Shown here one piece after another: positions 8,176 to 16,314 of a DNA stretch of 64,000 nucleotides; position 1 is the stretch's first letter; every line of letters begins with the position of its first letter. The notes under the pieces were generated by a model. The model was given only the letters and a program-made list of their open reading frames with translations, made no database searches and had not been told where the DNA came from. The DNA comes from Fibrobacter sp. UBA4297. Its GTDB lineage: Bacteria > Fibrobacterota > Fibrobacteria > Fibrobacterales > Fibrobacteraceae. A program made the position numbers and the translations under genes. The stretch lies in contig NZ_DGUZ01000009.1 of NCBI RefSeq assembly GCF_002394865.1, forward strand, positions 62,001 to 126,000, in the 5' to 3' direction.

Positions 8176-8895
8176 ATGCATGTTCTGAAAAATAAAATAG
8201 TTCTTGCGCTTTTGGTGAGCGTATTTGCAATTATGTCGGGTTGCGCCGGGTCTTCACAAGGTTCCGCAGGCGAACCCACCGAGACCGCTGCTGTCCGTGA
8301 TGCAAAGGTGCAAGCCCAGGAAGCGGATAAGCTTGCGATGCTTGAGGGCATGTATGCGCTCTTCAAGGAATCGGTCAAAAATCACGCTCCGCATGATGTG
8401 TTGCTTGATTTCTTGACAGACCCGTCTGAACCCTGGCTTGATGAGCTTGAACGCCATGCCAAGACTTACGATGCCGCCGCGATGGATACGTGCCAGTTCT
8501 ACGAGGCCTACGCCATTGTGCTTTACAGGCTCTATGAGCGCGAACATCTCTGGACCGTACCGGATTACCGTATGCTTTATCTGCTCCTCTACGATAGCGG
8601 ATTTTTGGATGTGGTCGATCGCGTAAAAATGGGACCGTTCGAAGTCAAGAACGATCGTGGAAGTGTAGGCCTTGTGTCTAGCCCGAAGGTCCCGATAATG
8701 CTCTTTAATTGGGACGATACCAAGTGGAAACTTGACTTGATTGAAACGCTCCCGCTTATTACGAAGGGTGTCGAAGCGACTGCCGCGAAGAAGAACTGGA
8801 GCGGAGCCAAACTTGCTCTCTACTGGCTCGACAAAAAGTACCACTTGCAGTATTCACGTCTGGACGAATCGCTGTTTGAGCCGATTGGCTTTTAA
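8176..8895 (+). CDS. lipoprotein of unknown function
   Basis: This 239-residue protein starts with a signal peptide and a lipobox (IMSGC, Cys23). The mature part is mostly helical, with no motif I recognise; it contains aromatic and charged patches such as CQFYEAYAIVLYRLYERE. It is the first of four plus-strand envelope genes (8176-14918) leading into the C25 peptidase. The short gaps suggest joint transcription, although a TAATTTTG box at 8911-8918 may give the next gene its own promoter. Confidence 0.6.
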   Translation: MHVLKNKIVLALLVSVFAIMSGCAGSSQGSAGEPTETAAVRDAKVQAQEADKLAMLEGMYALFKESVKNHAPHDVLLDFLTDPSEPWLDELERHAKTYDAAAMDTCQFYEAYAIVLYRLYEREHLWTVPDYRMLYLLLYDSGFLDVVDRVKMGPFEVKNDRGSVGLVSSPKVPIMLFNWDDTKWKLDLIETLPLITKGVEATAAKKNWSGAKLALYWLDKKYHLQYSRLDESLFEPIGF

Positions 8896-8910
8896 GTTTA
8901 CAGGTTACCG

Positions 8911-8918
8911 TAATTTTG
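8911..8918 (+). promoter_or_regulatory. possible TAnnTTTG box upstream of the 8938 gene
   Basis: TAATTTTG lies 19 bases before the ATG at 8938. It matches the FCB -7 consensus, but no clear TTTG element is correctly spaced upstream. Confidence 0.3.
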
Positions 8919-8937
8919 AATATAGGACTTAGAGTTT

Positions 8938-9822
8938 ATGCGTAATGTTTTTGCTGTATGCGCACTTTTGTCTGTTCTTGTAACGTCGGCGTTCGCGGCT
9001 CCCGCATCTTCATCGAAAGCGAAATCGGCTGGTTCCGCTAAAATTTATGGCGCTGTCGAAGCAAAGGACGGCTTTTTAGGCAGTCGCCTCTTTGACGTGC
9101 TTGATTCTGTCGGTGGCACAGGAACGTGGATGGAATGGGATGTCAACGGCGTCCGCGATCCGTCGGTGTCAAAAGTTCTGGATCCGCTTTTGAATTCGAC
9201 GAACAAGCCGAAGATGATTTGGGTGATTACAGAGCGCGAAATGCCTCTGCTTGCGGTACTCTTGCCAAAGGGGGCAGGGGAGGTTGTCGTTTTTTACGAA
9301 CTGGGTACGCTCGATGCAAAGCCGGTCCCGCTCAAGCTCAACAAGGTCCTCACTCCCGATGTCGTCTTTCGTGATTACAGACAAATTTCTGACAAGGCTT
9401 TTGTTCACTTGGACCGCCCGAATCTGAAAATTTCCGTGTTGAACAAGTTGATTCGCTTTACCTATGACAATCCCGATGATACTCCTCTCCGTTACGATCC
9501 GGACTTCTCCAAGAAAACGCTCATCGAGAAGCGTAATGAGGTCAACGATTACCGCGGTTTTCTAAAATATGAATATTCCATGATGCTCCGCGCTTTTGTG
9601 CAGTCCACCCGTGGTATTTTCAACTGGCAGCCATGGCACTGGTACATGGATAACTGGAATTCGAAATATATGATTTCGTCGAAGGAAATCGAAATGATTC
9701 TTTCCAAGGGCGTGCGTCCCGAATATATTACCGTCTTTAAGGCGAAGGCTTCGAGTGGGGAAATCGTAGAAATGCGTACAACCGGCAACGGATTCCTTGA
9801 AATGGTCATTACGAGACCCTGA
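8938..9822 (+). CDS. exported protein of unknown function
   Basis: This 294-residue protein has a clear Sec signal peptide ending VTSAFAAPA, so cleavage is likely after residue 20. The mature part begins with a short Ser/Lys/Ala linker, then an alpha/beta region without recognised motifs. Residues about 210-245 are rich in aromatics (FNWQPWHWYMDNWNSKY). It precedes the C25 peptidase gene, so a role in the same envelope or secretion process is possible but unproven. Start: ATG 8938, which gives the signal peptide directly. Confidence 0.6.
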   Translation: MRNVFAVCALLSVLVTSAFAAPASSSKAKSAGSAKIYGAVEAKDGFLGSRLFDVLDSVGGTGTWMEWDVNGVRDPSVSKVLDPLLNSTNKPKMIWVITEREMPLLAVLLPKGAGEVVVFYELGTLDAKPVPLKLNKVLTPDVVFRDYRQISDKAFVHLDRPNLKISVLNKLIRFTYDNPDDTPLRYDPDFSKKTLIEKRNEVNDYRGFLKYEYSMMLRAFVQSTRGIFNWQPWHWYMDNWNSKYMISSKEIEMILSKGVRPEYITVFKAKASSGEIVEMRTTGNGFLEMVITRP

Positions 9823-9850
9823 TTTTAACACCCAAAAAGATGTTACCATT

Positions 9851-9900
9851 TGTCATGCCCGCCGCTTGTCATCCCGGACCCCGTTCCGGGAGGGCATCTC
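9851..9900. repeat. nested palindromic repeat (TGTCATGCCC / GGGCAT)
   Basis: An outer ATGCCC/GGGCAT pair encloses TCCCGG...CCGGGA around ACCCCGTT. It lies between the 8938 gene and the C25 peptidase. Reading it as protein produces an artificial N-terminal extension of the latter. Confidence 0.7.
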
Positions 9901-9929
9901 CATTTCTGTTTTTTACTATTTTAGAATTT

Positions 9930-12900
9930 GTGAAGTCTATCATCAAAAAATTTCAGATTCTATTTGTTGCCTGTGCAACAGTTTCTAGCTTGGCCTCTTC
10001 TGTTGTGGAGGATTCCAAGAATCGTTTTGTCTTTGACGATGAAGTCTTGGACTCGTCAACGAAATCTTGCGAGGATGGCTCGGGACTGCGTTTCGATCCC
10101 GAAAATGCATTCTATGTGAGTTCCGGTGATGTTCCGGTTCGCCATTACCGTGTGGCACTCCCGTCTCAGGCGATGCCTTCTGTTTCTGTGACGAACAACC
10201 GTCTCGTTTCTCTTGGCGGTGCCCCCTGCAAGTCGACTCCGGTAAAAATTCAGTCTATCGATGTATCGAGCCCGTTCCTCAAGGATAACTTGTGGATGGT
10301 CGATGTGTTTGTTCCGCTTTATGTCAGGGAAGGTTCCTCCATTGCGCTTCGCAAGAATTTCCGCCTGAATGTCGAGTTCGCCTCTGCTTCGGCTAGTGGC
10401 CGAAATCCTGGAGCCCGTGCGCTTATGCAGGTCGTGAACGAAAAAGCGGCTGCTCAGTTTGGACTTGCTGCACGTTCCGGTTTGCGTCGTGAAGCGAACT
10501 CTGAAATTGATGGTATCGTACAGTTGGCCGAACTAGTTGTTGGTGATGAGAATATGGCCACTTTTAGCGAAGATGGCTTGTATGGGGTCAGTTTTAACGC
10601 CGTCCGTGCGGCAGTAGCGAGGATTGGTCGTAGCGAAAGCGATGTGAAAGGAATTCCTGTTGAAAGACTTTGCGTTTACGGAGCTTCGCCGGATACGCTC
10701 CCAGATATGGGACCTGGCACAAAGCTGCGCAATCCGAACCAGCTCTTTGAACTGCCAATCAAAGTCGATGACCGCAATTCCAATGGAATCTTTGATGAAG
10801 GCGACTCCGTCCTTTTTGTCGGGTACGGCAACGCGTTCTGGAAGCGCATCGATTCTGAACCGACTGAAATTGCTGATGTGCCTACGTCGAATGTTGGTTA
10901 TTTCCATTCTTATTCGCCGTTTTCCTATTACCAGCATTTTGTCTTCGGATATAAGCAGACGGGGAAGGGCAAGCGTCTAGAAACGCTTGAGTCGCCGAAG
11001 TCTACTGCAAAGAGCGTTGAATGGCTGCGCTATGTGCGTGCCGAAAGAGACGAACTGTTACGCGATGCCTACTACGGTCGCGGTCAGGATTGGGAAAAGA
11101 CGACCGGTAAGGAGTATTTCTGGAAATGGCGTGAGCAGGGAGAAGTTGCTGAACTGTCGGCAAAGGACCTGGAGTTCAAGGCGTCAACGAGTAATCTGCC
11201 TGGACGCATTTCCGATGGTAAGGGCTTTGTTTCGCTTTCGTTCTTCCCATTCCGTTCGCAGAGTTCAAGCACGATGTTTTCGGATAGTTCCTATTTAAAG
11301 CGCTATAGCTACATCTGCTTTAAGTTGACTGTCAATGGAAAATCTTATTCAAAGGTGAGTGGCGAAGAACTCTATTGGAAAAGTGGGGACTTGCTGCCCG
11401 GTGGAAACTTTAGCATGGCGACGGACGCTTTGAAAGATTCCGACAATGAATATGAGCTGACCATTTACGACAACACTTACCAGAACGACCGGTTTGATGG
11501 TTACACGGTAGCTTACCAGTGGGATCCGGCCAAGGTCCAAATTGACTCTGCCGAGTGGATGCTGCCTGGTTTTGCGACTGGCGTGATTCGCATTCCGGTA
11601 GGAAAGGATTCCGGACTTCGATTGATGAAGTTCAAGGATTTGGCGCCTGTTGGGCTCTTGAAGGTTGTTGATGGCTTTGCTGTCGATAGCATTGGTAAGG
11701 ATGAAGATGTCCGTTATTTGATTTATCGCGATTCTGACCGCCGCAAGACGTTGACCCTAAAGGGCATCCGTGCCCCGTCAAATAACTCGGTGCAGAAACT
11801 GGCTCAGATTTCTTCGAAGACGGAATACCTCATCATCGCTCCCGAGGAATTCCTTGAACCAGCAGAAGCTTTGGCAATGTTCCGCTCTAGCGACAAGGCA
11901 TCGACTCCCTTTGTCACGGCTGTAGTCCCGGTTGAAAATATTTACAGACACTATACGGGTGGCGCTCTGTCTCCGGTGGCGATTCGAAACTATATCGCTT
12001 ATGCACGCAGTGTTTGCCCGGACTTGCGTTTTGTCTTGCTTGCGGGGGCCGGCCATTATGACTACCGTGGAACCAAGCTTGGACCAAACTACATGCCTCC
12101 ATTCGAAAAGGAATCTTCGGTGACCGAAGACTTCTTTAGCGTTCTCGACTCTGGTGAAGTTGTCCGTAGCGGTAAGCCGTATGATACCGATGTTGCTGTT
12201 GGTCGCTTGCCGGTTGCTTCTGTCCAGGAGTTCAACAACTACAACGAAAAAGCTCGTGATTACGATGAAATCCAGAGGTTTGATCATAGTGAATGGCGTT
12301 CAACGCTGTTACTTACTGCCGATGACCACAAAAATGGCACTTCTGACGATCCGATGGACCATACTATTTACCAGGAAAATTTGGCGAACATGATTGACAC
12401 AACCGCCGAATCTCTTGGCTACAGGATGAACATGAAGAAGGTTTACCTCCTGGATTACGAAGCCGATGCAGCAGGTCAAAAGCAGGAAGCCGCAAATGAC
12501 TTTCTGAATATTTTGAACCAGGGCGCCTTGATGACCATATACTATGGGCACGGCTCTAAGGTGGCTTGGGCGTCTGAAGGCTTGCTCAAGCTATCTTACT
12601 TCTCTCGCTTTACGAATAAAAAACGCTACACCGTGCTGAATTCGTATTCCTGCACTGTCGGGCGTTTTGATGAGGGCGGTCAAAGATCCATGACCGAGGC
12701 GATTGTACTTTTGCCTCAGGCTGGTGCTATTGCGGCCGTTGGCGCTGCACGTGAAACTTACGCTAACCCTAACGAAATCTTTGCCAAGAATTTTGTGAGC
12801 CGCGCTTTGCTCAAGAATGGCAATTATCTGGGGATTGCCTATATGCAGGCTAAGGACAACGTATTCACTCACCGTACCAGTAACCCGACTTACTCGACCA

Positions 12901-14045
12901 ACGTATTCAACTCTGAACATTACGTGTTCATGGGCGAGCCCGTAATCCGTATGCCGATTGCCGATATGAAAATCACCCTTGACGCACCTGTGGACTCCAT
13001 CAAGGCTTTGGATAAGGTAAAACTTTCTGGAAAGGTTTCGGGAATGTCTTCCGGAAATATCGCCTTGACGCTTAGGGAAGGGCGCTATACTAAGCGCCTT
13101 GACATGATTTCGACATCGCATTATGCCGATGTCAAGTACGATGGCTCGCTAATTTATTCAGAAGTTGTTCCTGTGGTCGGAGGGCGATTCGAAACGGAAT
13201 TTGTGACTCCGAAAAAATTGAATATCGGCGATTCGCTCGCTGAATTGCGCGCCTGGGCCTATTCTTCAAATGATGTCGCTGTCGGACGATATTTTGAGAA
13301 GAACATCAAGATTACGGGGGTGTCAAATTTCGCAGATTCCTTGAACGACAAGACGCCGCCGACAATCAAAATCCAGTTGTGCAATGCCGGTGAAAAAGTT
13401 TCTTTTTCGGACCATCAGCATGTAAAGCTCCAGACTCCGGCGTGTTTGCAGGTGGTTGTCGAAGATGAAACAGCCTTGGATTATCGCGAACAGGCCGATG
13501 AAGGCATTTCTTTCGAAATGATTGGTCTTGAAGACCCGTACCACCCGTTTCCTTTCTTGGAACAGTCTTCCAAGCGCGCTGTAGCCCGCAAGTCCTTGAC
13601 GACGGAACTTTATCCGCCGGGAATATATTTGTTTAAAGTTCGTGCGATGGATGTTCTCGGAAACCTTTCTACAAAGAGCGTCTATCTTGATATTACGGAA
13701 AAGCTCGAGACTGGGCTTGCGGACGTGTTCAACGTGCCAAATCCGATGGGTAAGAAGGGAACGACGTTCTACTTTAAGAATCTCTCGTCTGATTTGGACC
13801 CCGACGTGAACATCTTTATTTACAACCAGCACGGTAGACTCGTCAAGGTCATCAAGAATGCGGTGTCTGGCGTAACGCACTGGGATGGTCGTGATAATTT
13901 CGGTCGTCTGCTTGCTAATGGACTTTATCACTACGTTGTTCGTAGCAAGACGAAGATTTCGAATGATGAAACTTCTTCGGAAACTAGGACGAAGACCAAA
14001 ACTCAAACTTGGACTAAAAAACAAAAACTGTTGATTTCGAGGTAA
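9930..14045 (+). CDS. porU: gingipain-type (C25) cysteine peptidase, PorU-like type IX secretion sortase candidate
   Basis: The protein is about 1371 residues. The peptidase domain shows YYGHGSK (catalytic His874) and NSYSCTVGRFD (catalytic Cys908). The 34-residue spacing is close to that in gingipains. The upstream blocks LLAGAGHYDYRG and DVAVGRLPV are also typical of the family. A long beta-rich N-terminal region precedes it. The C-terminus (about 1260-1345) is an FlgD-Ig-like domain: VPNPMGKKG, IYNQHGRLVK, WDGRDNFGR, GLYHYVVR. This order is that of PorU, which removes the sorting domain of type IX substrates at the cell surface. An ATG at 9840 would translate a palindromic repeat. GTG 9930 gives a normal signal peptide and is preferred. 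An alternative is a secreted C25 protease other than PorU. Confidence 0.75.
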   Translation: MKSIIKKFQILFVACATVSSLASSVVEDSKNRFVFDDEVLDSSTKSCEDGSGLRFDPENAFYVSSGDVPVRHYRVALPSQAMPSVSVTNNRLVSLGGAPCKSTPVKIQSIDVSSPFLKDNLWMVDVFVPLYVREGSSIALRKNFRLNVEFASASASGRNPGARALMQVVNEKAAAQFGLAARSGLRREANSEIDGIVQLAELVVGDENMATFSEDGLYGVSFNAVRAAVARIGRSESDVKGIPVERLCVYGASPDTLPDMGPGTKLRNPNQLFELPIKVDDRNSNGIFDEGDSVLFVGYGNAFWKRIDSEPTEIADVPTSNVGYFHSYSPFSYYQHFVFGYKQTGKGKRLETLESPKSTAKSVEWLRYVRAERDELLRDAYYGRGQDWEKTTGKEYFWKWREQGEVAELSAKDLEFKASTSNLPGRISDGKGFVSLSFFPFRSQSSSTMFSDSSYLKRYSYICFKLTVNGKSYSKVSGEELYWKSGDLLPGGNFSMATDALKDSDNEYELTIYDNTYQNDRFDGYTVAYQWDPAKVQIDSAEWMLPGFATGVIRIPVGKDSGLRLMKFKDLAPVGLLKVVDGFAVDSIGKDEDVRYLIYRDSDRRKTLTLKGIRAPSNNSVQKLAQISSKTEYLIIAPEEFLEPAEALAMFRSSDKASTPFVTAVVPVENIYRHYTGGALSPVAIRNYIAYARSVCPDLRFVLLAGAGHYDYRGTKLGPNYMPPFEKESSVTEDFFSVLDSGEVVRSGKPYDTDVAVGRLPVASVQEFNNYNEKARDYDEIQRFDHSEWRSTLLLTADDHKNGTSDDPMDHTIYQENLANMIDTTAESLGYRMNMKKVYLLDYEADAAGQKQEAANDFLNILNQGALMTIYYGHGSKVAWASEGLLKLSYFSRFTNKKRYTVLNSYSCTVGRFDEGGQRSMTEAIVLLPQAGAIAAVGAARETYANPNEIFAKNFVSRALLKNGNYLGIAYMQAKDNVFTHRTSNPTYSTNVFNSEHYVFMGEPVIRMPIADMKITLDAPVDSIKALDKVKLSGKVSGMSSGNIALTLREGRYTKRLDMISTSHYADVKYDGSLIYSEVVPVVGGRFETEFVTPKKLNIGDSLAELRAWAYSSNDVAVGRYFEKNIKITGVSNFADSLNDKTPPTIKIQLCNAGEKVSFSDHQHVKLQTPACLQVVVEDETALDYREQADEGISFEMIGLEDPYHPFPFLEQSSKRAVARKSLTTELYPPGIYLFKVRAMDVLGNLSTKSVYLDITEKLETGLADVFNVPNPMGKKGTTFYFKNLSSDLDPDVNIFIYNQHGRLVKVIKNAVSGVTHWDGRDNFGRLLANGLYHYVVRSKTKISNDETSSETRTKTKTQTWTKKQKLLISR

Positions 14046-14048
14046 ATA

Positions 14049-14918
14049 ATGGAATTACGTGAAAAACCGGGCAAAGTGCAAAAGCTTTTGGAACTTTCCC
14101 TCCGCTTTCGCCTGATTTTTGTGCTGTTGATGGTCGGCTTTGCGGTGGCGTTCCTTGCGACTGGCTGGCAACAGATGGCGTCGCTGCCGCTGGGGGCTTC
14201 TGAAGCGCTTGGCATGTGGATTGTGAAGTTCACAAATGTTATGTCGGCATGGAATTCTGCACAGTACATTTTTGTAGCTGCGCTTTCTATGCTTGTGCTC
14301 TACTTTGTATTTGGCGGTGTGCGTGGCGGCTTTGGCGGCTTGCTTGCGCTTGCTGCGTTTGTGGGCGCGCTATTTGCCCTGGGGGGTGACGAGGACATGC
14401 TTCTCATATTCTTTGGCGTGTTTGCAGGCTTTGCCCTTTTGCTTGTGCTCTTTGCCAAGTGGAGTGTCGCCTGTGCTTTGTTCCCGTTTGCGCTTTCGTG
14501 GCTACTTCTTACGGGATTTGTAAGCTGGTTCCCGCTGATGATAGGCAAGGCTTGGCTCATGTGGGCGGTGCTTAGCGCTATCGCATTTTCGGGCATTGTC
14601 GCCTGTGCTTTGGTGGCGGGCAAGGAACTCGGTGAAGGTTCTCCGTCGGCCGGCGCTCTCGTGAAAGCGGGCAAGAGGATGCTTGCTCCGGTCATGATAG
14701 CATCGCTCTTGGCACTCTCGGCACTTGTCGTCGATATGAGCGTCGTTGTGGATTGGAGAAGAATAGGCATTGCCGCCATTCTCTGGGTGGCTTTTAACGT
14801 TTGGTTCTTCGGTTTCACGTTCGGGACGATGTCCTTTGCCCCGTGGGAACGCATCCGCTCCGGCTCTCGCCGCGTCAAGATGAGCGACAAGAAAAAGAAA
14901 TCTTCAAAGAAGAAGTAG
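14049..14918 (+). CDS. integral membrane protein of unknown function
   Basis: This 289-residue protein has about eight hydrophobic segments, starting after a short cytoplasmic N-terminus (residues 1-20). It ends in a very basic tail (RRVKMSDKKKKSSKKK). I recognise no family. It starts three bases after the C25 peptidase stop, so the two are probably co-transcribed. That hints at a link with surface protein processing, but nothing in the sequence confirms it. Confidence 0.6.
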   Translation: MELREKPGKVQKLLELSLRFRLIFVLLMVGFAVAFLATGWQQMASLPLGASEALGMWIVKFTNVMSAWNSAQYIFVAALSMLVLYFVFGGVRGGFGGLLALAAFVGALFALGGDEDMLLIFFGVFAGFALLLVLFAKWSVACALFPFALSWLLLTGFVSWFPLMIGKAWLMWAVLSAIAFSGIVACALVAGKELGEGSPSAGALVKAGKRMLAPVMIASLLALSALVVDMSVVVDWRRIGIAAILWVAFNVWFFGFTFGTMSFAPWERIRSGSRRVKMSDKKKKSSKKK

Positions 14919-14943
14919 ACAGTAGGAAGTCGGCGGTAGGAAG

Positions 14944-15031
14944 TGTCATGCCCGCCATTGCGCGGGCATCTCCATATTGTCATCCCGGCCGGAGCCTGTG
15001 CTGAGCAAAGTCGAAGCATGCCGGGATCGCC
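14944..15031. repeat. two palindromic repeats in tandem (GTCATGCCC.. and GTCATCCCGG..)
   Basis: The first copy, 14944-14972, is ATGCCCGC..GCGGGCATC. The second, 14979-15031, pairs CATCCCGGC with GCCGGGATCGCC. GTAGGAAGT words stand just before them (14922-14943). Confidence 0.65.
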
Positions 15032-15052
15032 TTTTTTATTGATGTCGTAATC

Positions 15053-15087
15053 AAAAAGCGTCCCGTGCGATTTGCACGAGACGCTTG
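15053..15087. terminator. hairpin terminator
   Basis: AAGCGTCCCGTGC and GCACGAGACGCTT pair around GATTT. A-run and T-rich flanks allow use in either direction. Confidence 0.65.
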
Positions 15088-15142
15088 TTGTTGGAGTGTG
15101 GATGTTTTATTCTTTCTGATTATAAGGTAGATTGTTTTGAAG

Positions 15143-15174
15143 CAAAAAGCCCTACTTTCGTAGGGCTTTTTATG
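15143..15174. terminator. hairpin terminator
   Basis: AAAAAGCCCTAC TTTC GTAGGGCTTTTT is a textbook symmetrical terminator. It is the likely end of the minus-strand yicC transcript and may also stop plus-strand transcripts. Confidence 0.8.
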
Positions 15175-15233
15175 GATAAAAAATCCATGTTGAGAAATGG
15201 TGTTGAGAATTTTTGGCGCGCTCGGCTTTCGCC

Positions 15234-16115
15234 TTATGCCACGTTCATTGATTGTTCCCTAATGCACTCGATCTCGTTCTTGAGCTCGATGGCAAGTGCT
15301 GCGATTTCGGCATTTTGGCACTTGGTGCCAAGCGTATTTGCTTCACGGCCCATTTCCTGGAGGATAAACCCGAGGTTCTTGCCCTGGGCGCCGCCCTTGG
15401 CGAGCGCGTCGAGGAACAGCTTGTTGTGGCTCCTGAATCTCGTGATTTCTTCGTGGATGTCGAGCTTGTCTGCCATGATGCAGGCTTCTTGTAAAAGGCG
15501 AACGTCGTCGATTTCGGAATCCTTCATGAGCGTGTTGATGCGTTCGCGGAACTTGACCTTCCATGTTTCAATGCGTTGCGGGTCGAGTACTTCGATCTTG
15601 TCGATGACTTCGTTCAGGTGGATTACGCGGCGGGTGAGGTCTACGGCGAGGTTTGCTCCTTCCTTTTCGCGCATGGCGATGACGCCATCCAATGCCTTGT
15701 CGAGTTCTGCCTTCAAGTGCTTTTCCCAGACTTCGTTGTCGCCGTTGCCGTCCGTGAACTGCAAAACCTCAGGGATGGCAAGCACATGTTCGAGCTTGAT
15801 GTCGCCTGCAATGCCGTATTTCTTCTGCATCGCTTTCGTGATTTCCACGAACTTTGCCACAGCGGCTTCGTTGTAGCAAACGGGAATGTTCCCGGCGTTG
15901 CCTGCGCCAAGCGTAATCGAAAAGTTCACGGAACCGCGAACGAGCTTGTCCTTGATTTGTGCCTTGAAATCGTTTTCGAGGTAGGCGAAGTTCTTTGGAA
16001 TCTTGCTCGAGATCTCGAGGAAACGGCTGTTCACGCTGCGCACTTCGATAACGCACGTGATTCCTTGCAGTGTGGATTCGCTTTTGCCGAACCCGGTCAT
16101 GGAAATTATGGACAT
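15234..16115 (-). CDS. yicC: YicC family endoribonuclease
   Basis: This 293-residue protein begins MSIISMTGFGKSE and has RSVNSRFLEI, both signatures of the YicC N-terminal domain. The C-terminal DUF1732 half is also present, with IDDVRLLQEACIMADKLDIHEEITRFRSHN and QEMGREANTLGTKCQN. E. coli YicC is an RNase involved in sRNA turnover. Length is normal, and the ATG at 16115 gives the conserved start. In many bacteria yicC precedes gmk, but here gmk is absent. About 100 bases of repeat separate it from the upstream metXW gene. Confidence 0.92.
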   Translation of the reverse strand: MSIISMTGFGKSESTLQGITCVIEVRSVNSRFLEISSKIPKNFAYLENDFKAQIKDKLVRGSVNFSITLGAGNAGNIPVCYNEAAVAKFVEITKAMQKKYGIAGDIKLEHVLAIPEVLQFTDGNGDNEVWEKHLKAELDKALDGVIAMREKEGANLAVDLTRRVIHLNEVIDKIEVLDPQRIETWKVKFRERINTLMKDSEIDDVRLLQEACIMADKLDIHEEITRFRSHNKLFLDALAKGGAQGKNLGFILQEMGREANTLGTKCQNAEIAALAIELKNEIECIREQSMNVA

Positions 16116-16143
16116 TTTGATTCTTGCGGCTTTGCCGCATCCT

Positions 16144-16306
16144 AGTTACTAGTTAAAATTAGTTGGTAGAACTTAGACCGCTACGCTCTTAGAACTTAGT
16201 AAGTTATTAGTTGTTAGTCATTGTCCGCAGTCTATATTAGGTGTTTTTTTTTGATTATAAAGCTCTAAAGACCAATGACTATTGACTAAGTTCTAAGTTC
16301 CTGATT
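16144..16306. repeat. TTAGAAC-family composite repeat with TTAGTCATTG/CAATGACTATTGAC arms
   Basis: Left-hand words: two AGAACTTAG copies and GTTAGTCATTGTC. Right-hand words: GACCAATGACTATTGAC and CTAAGTTCTAAGTTCC. The right side is the inverted copy of the left. A CGCTACGCTC insert in the left side matches the insert of copy 22420-22569. Confidence 0.7.
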
Positions 16307-16314
16307 TTAATTAA

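Noticed and set aside
9840..9929. N-terminal extension of the C25 peptidase from ATG 9840
   Set aside because: The extra 30 residues are the translation of a dispersed palindromic repeat. The signal peptide begins cleanly at GTG 9930.
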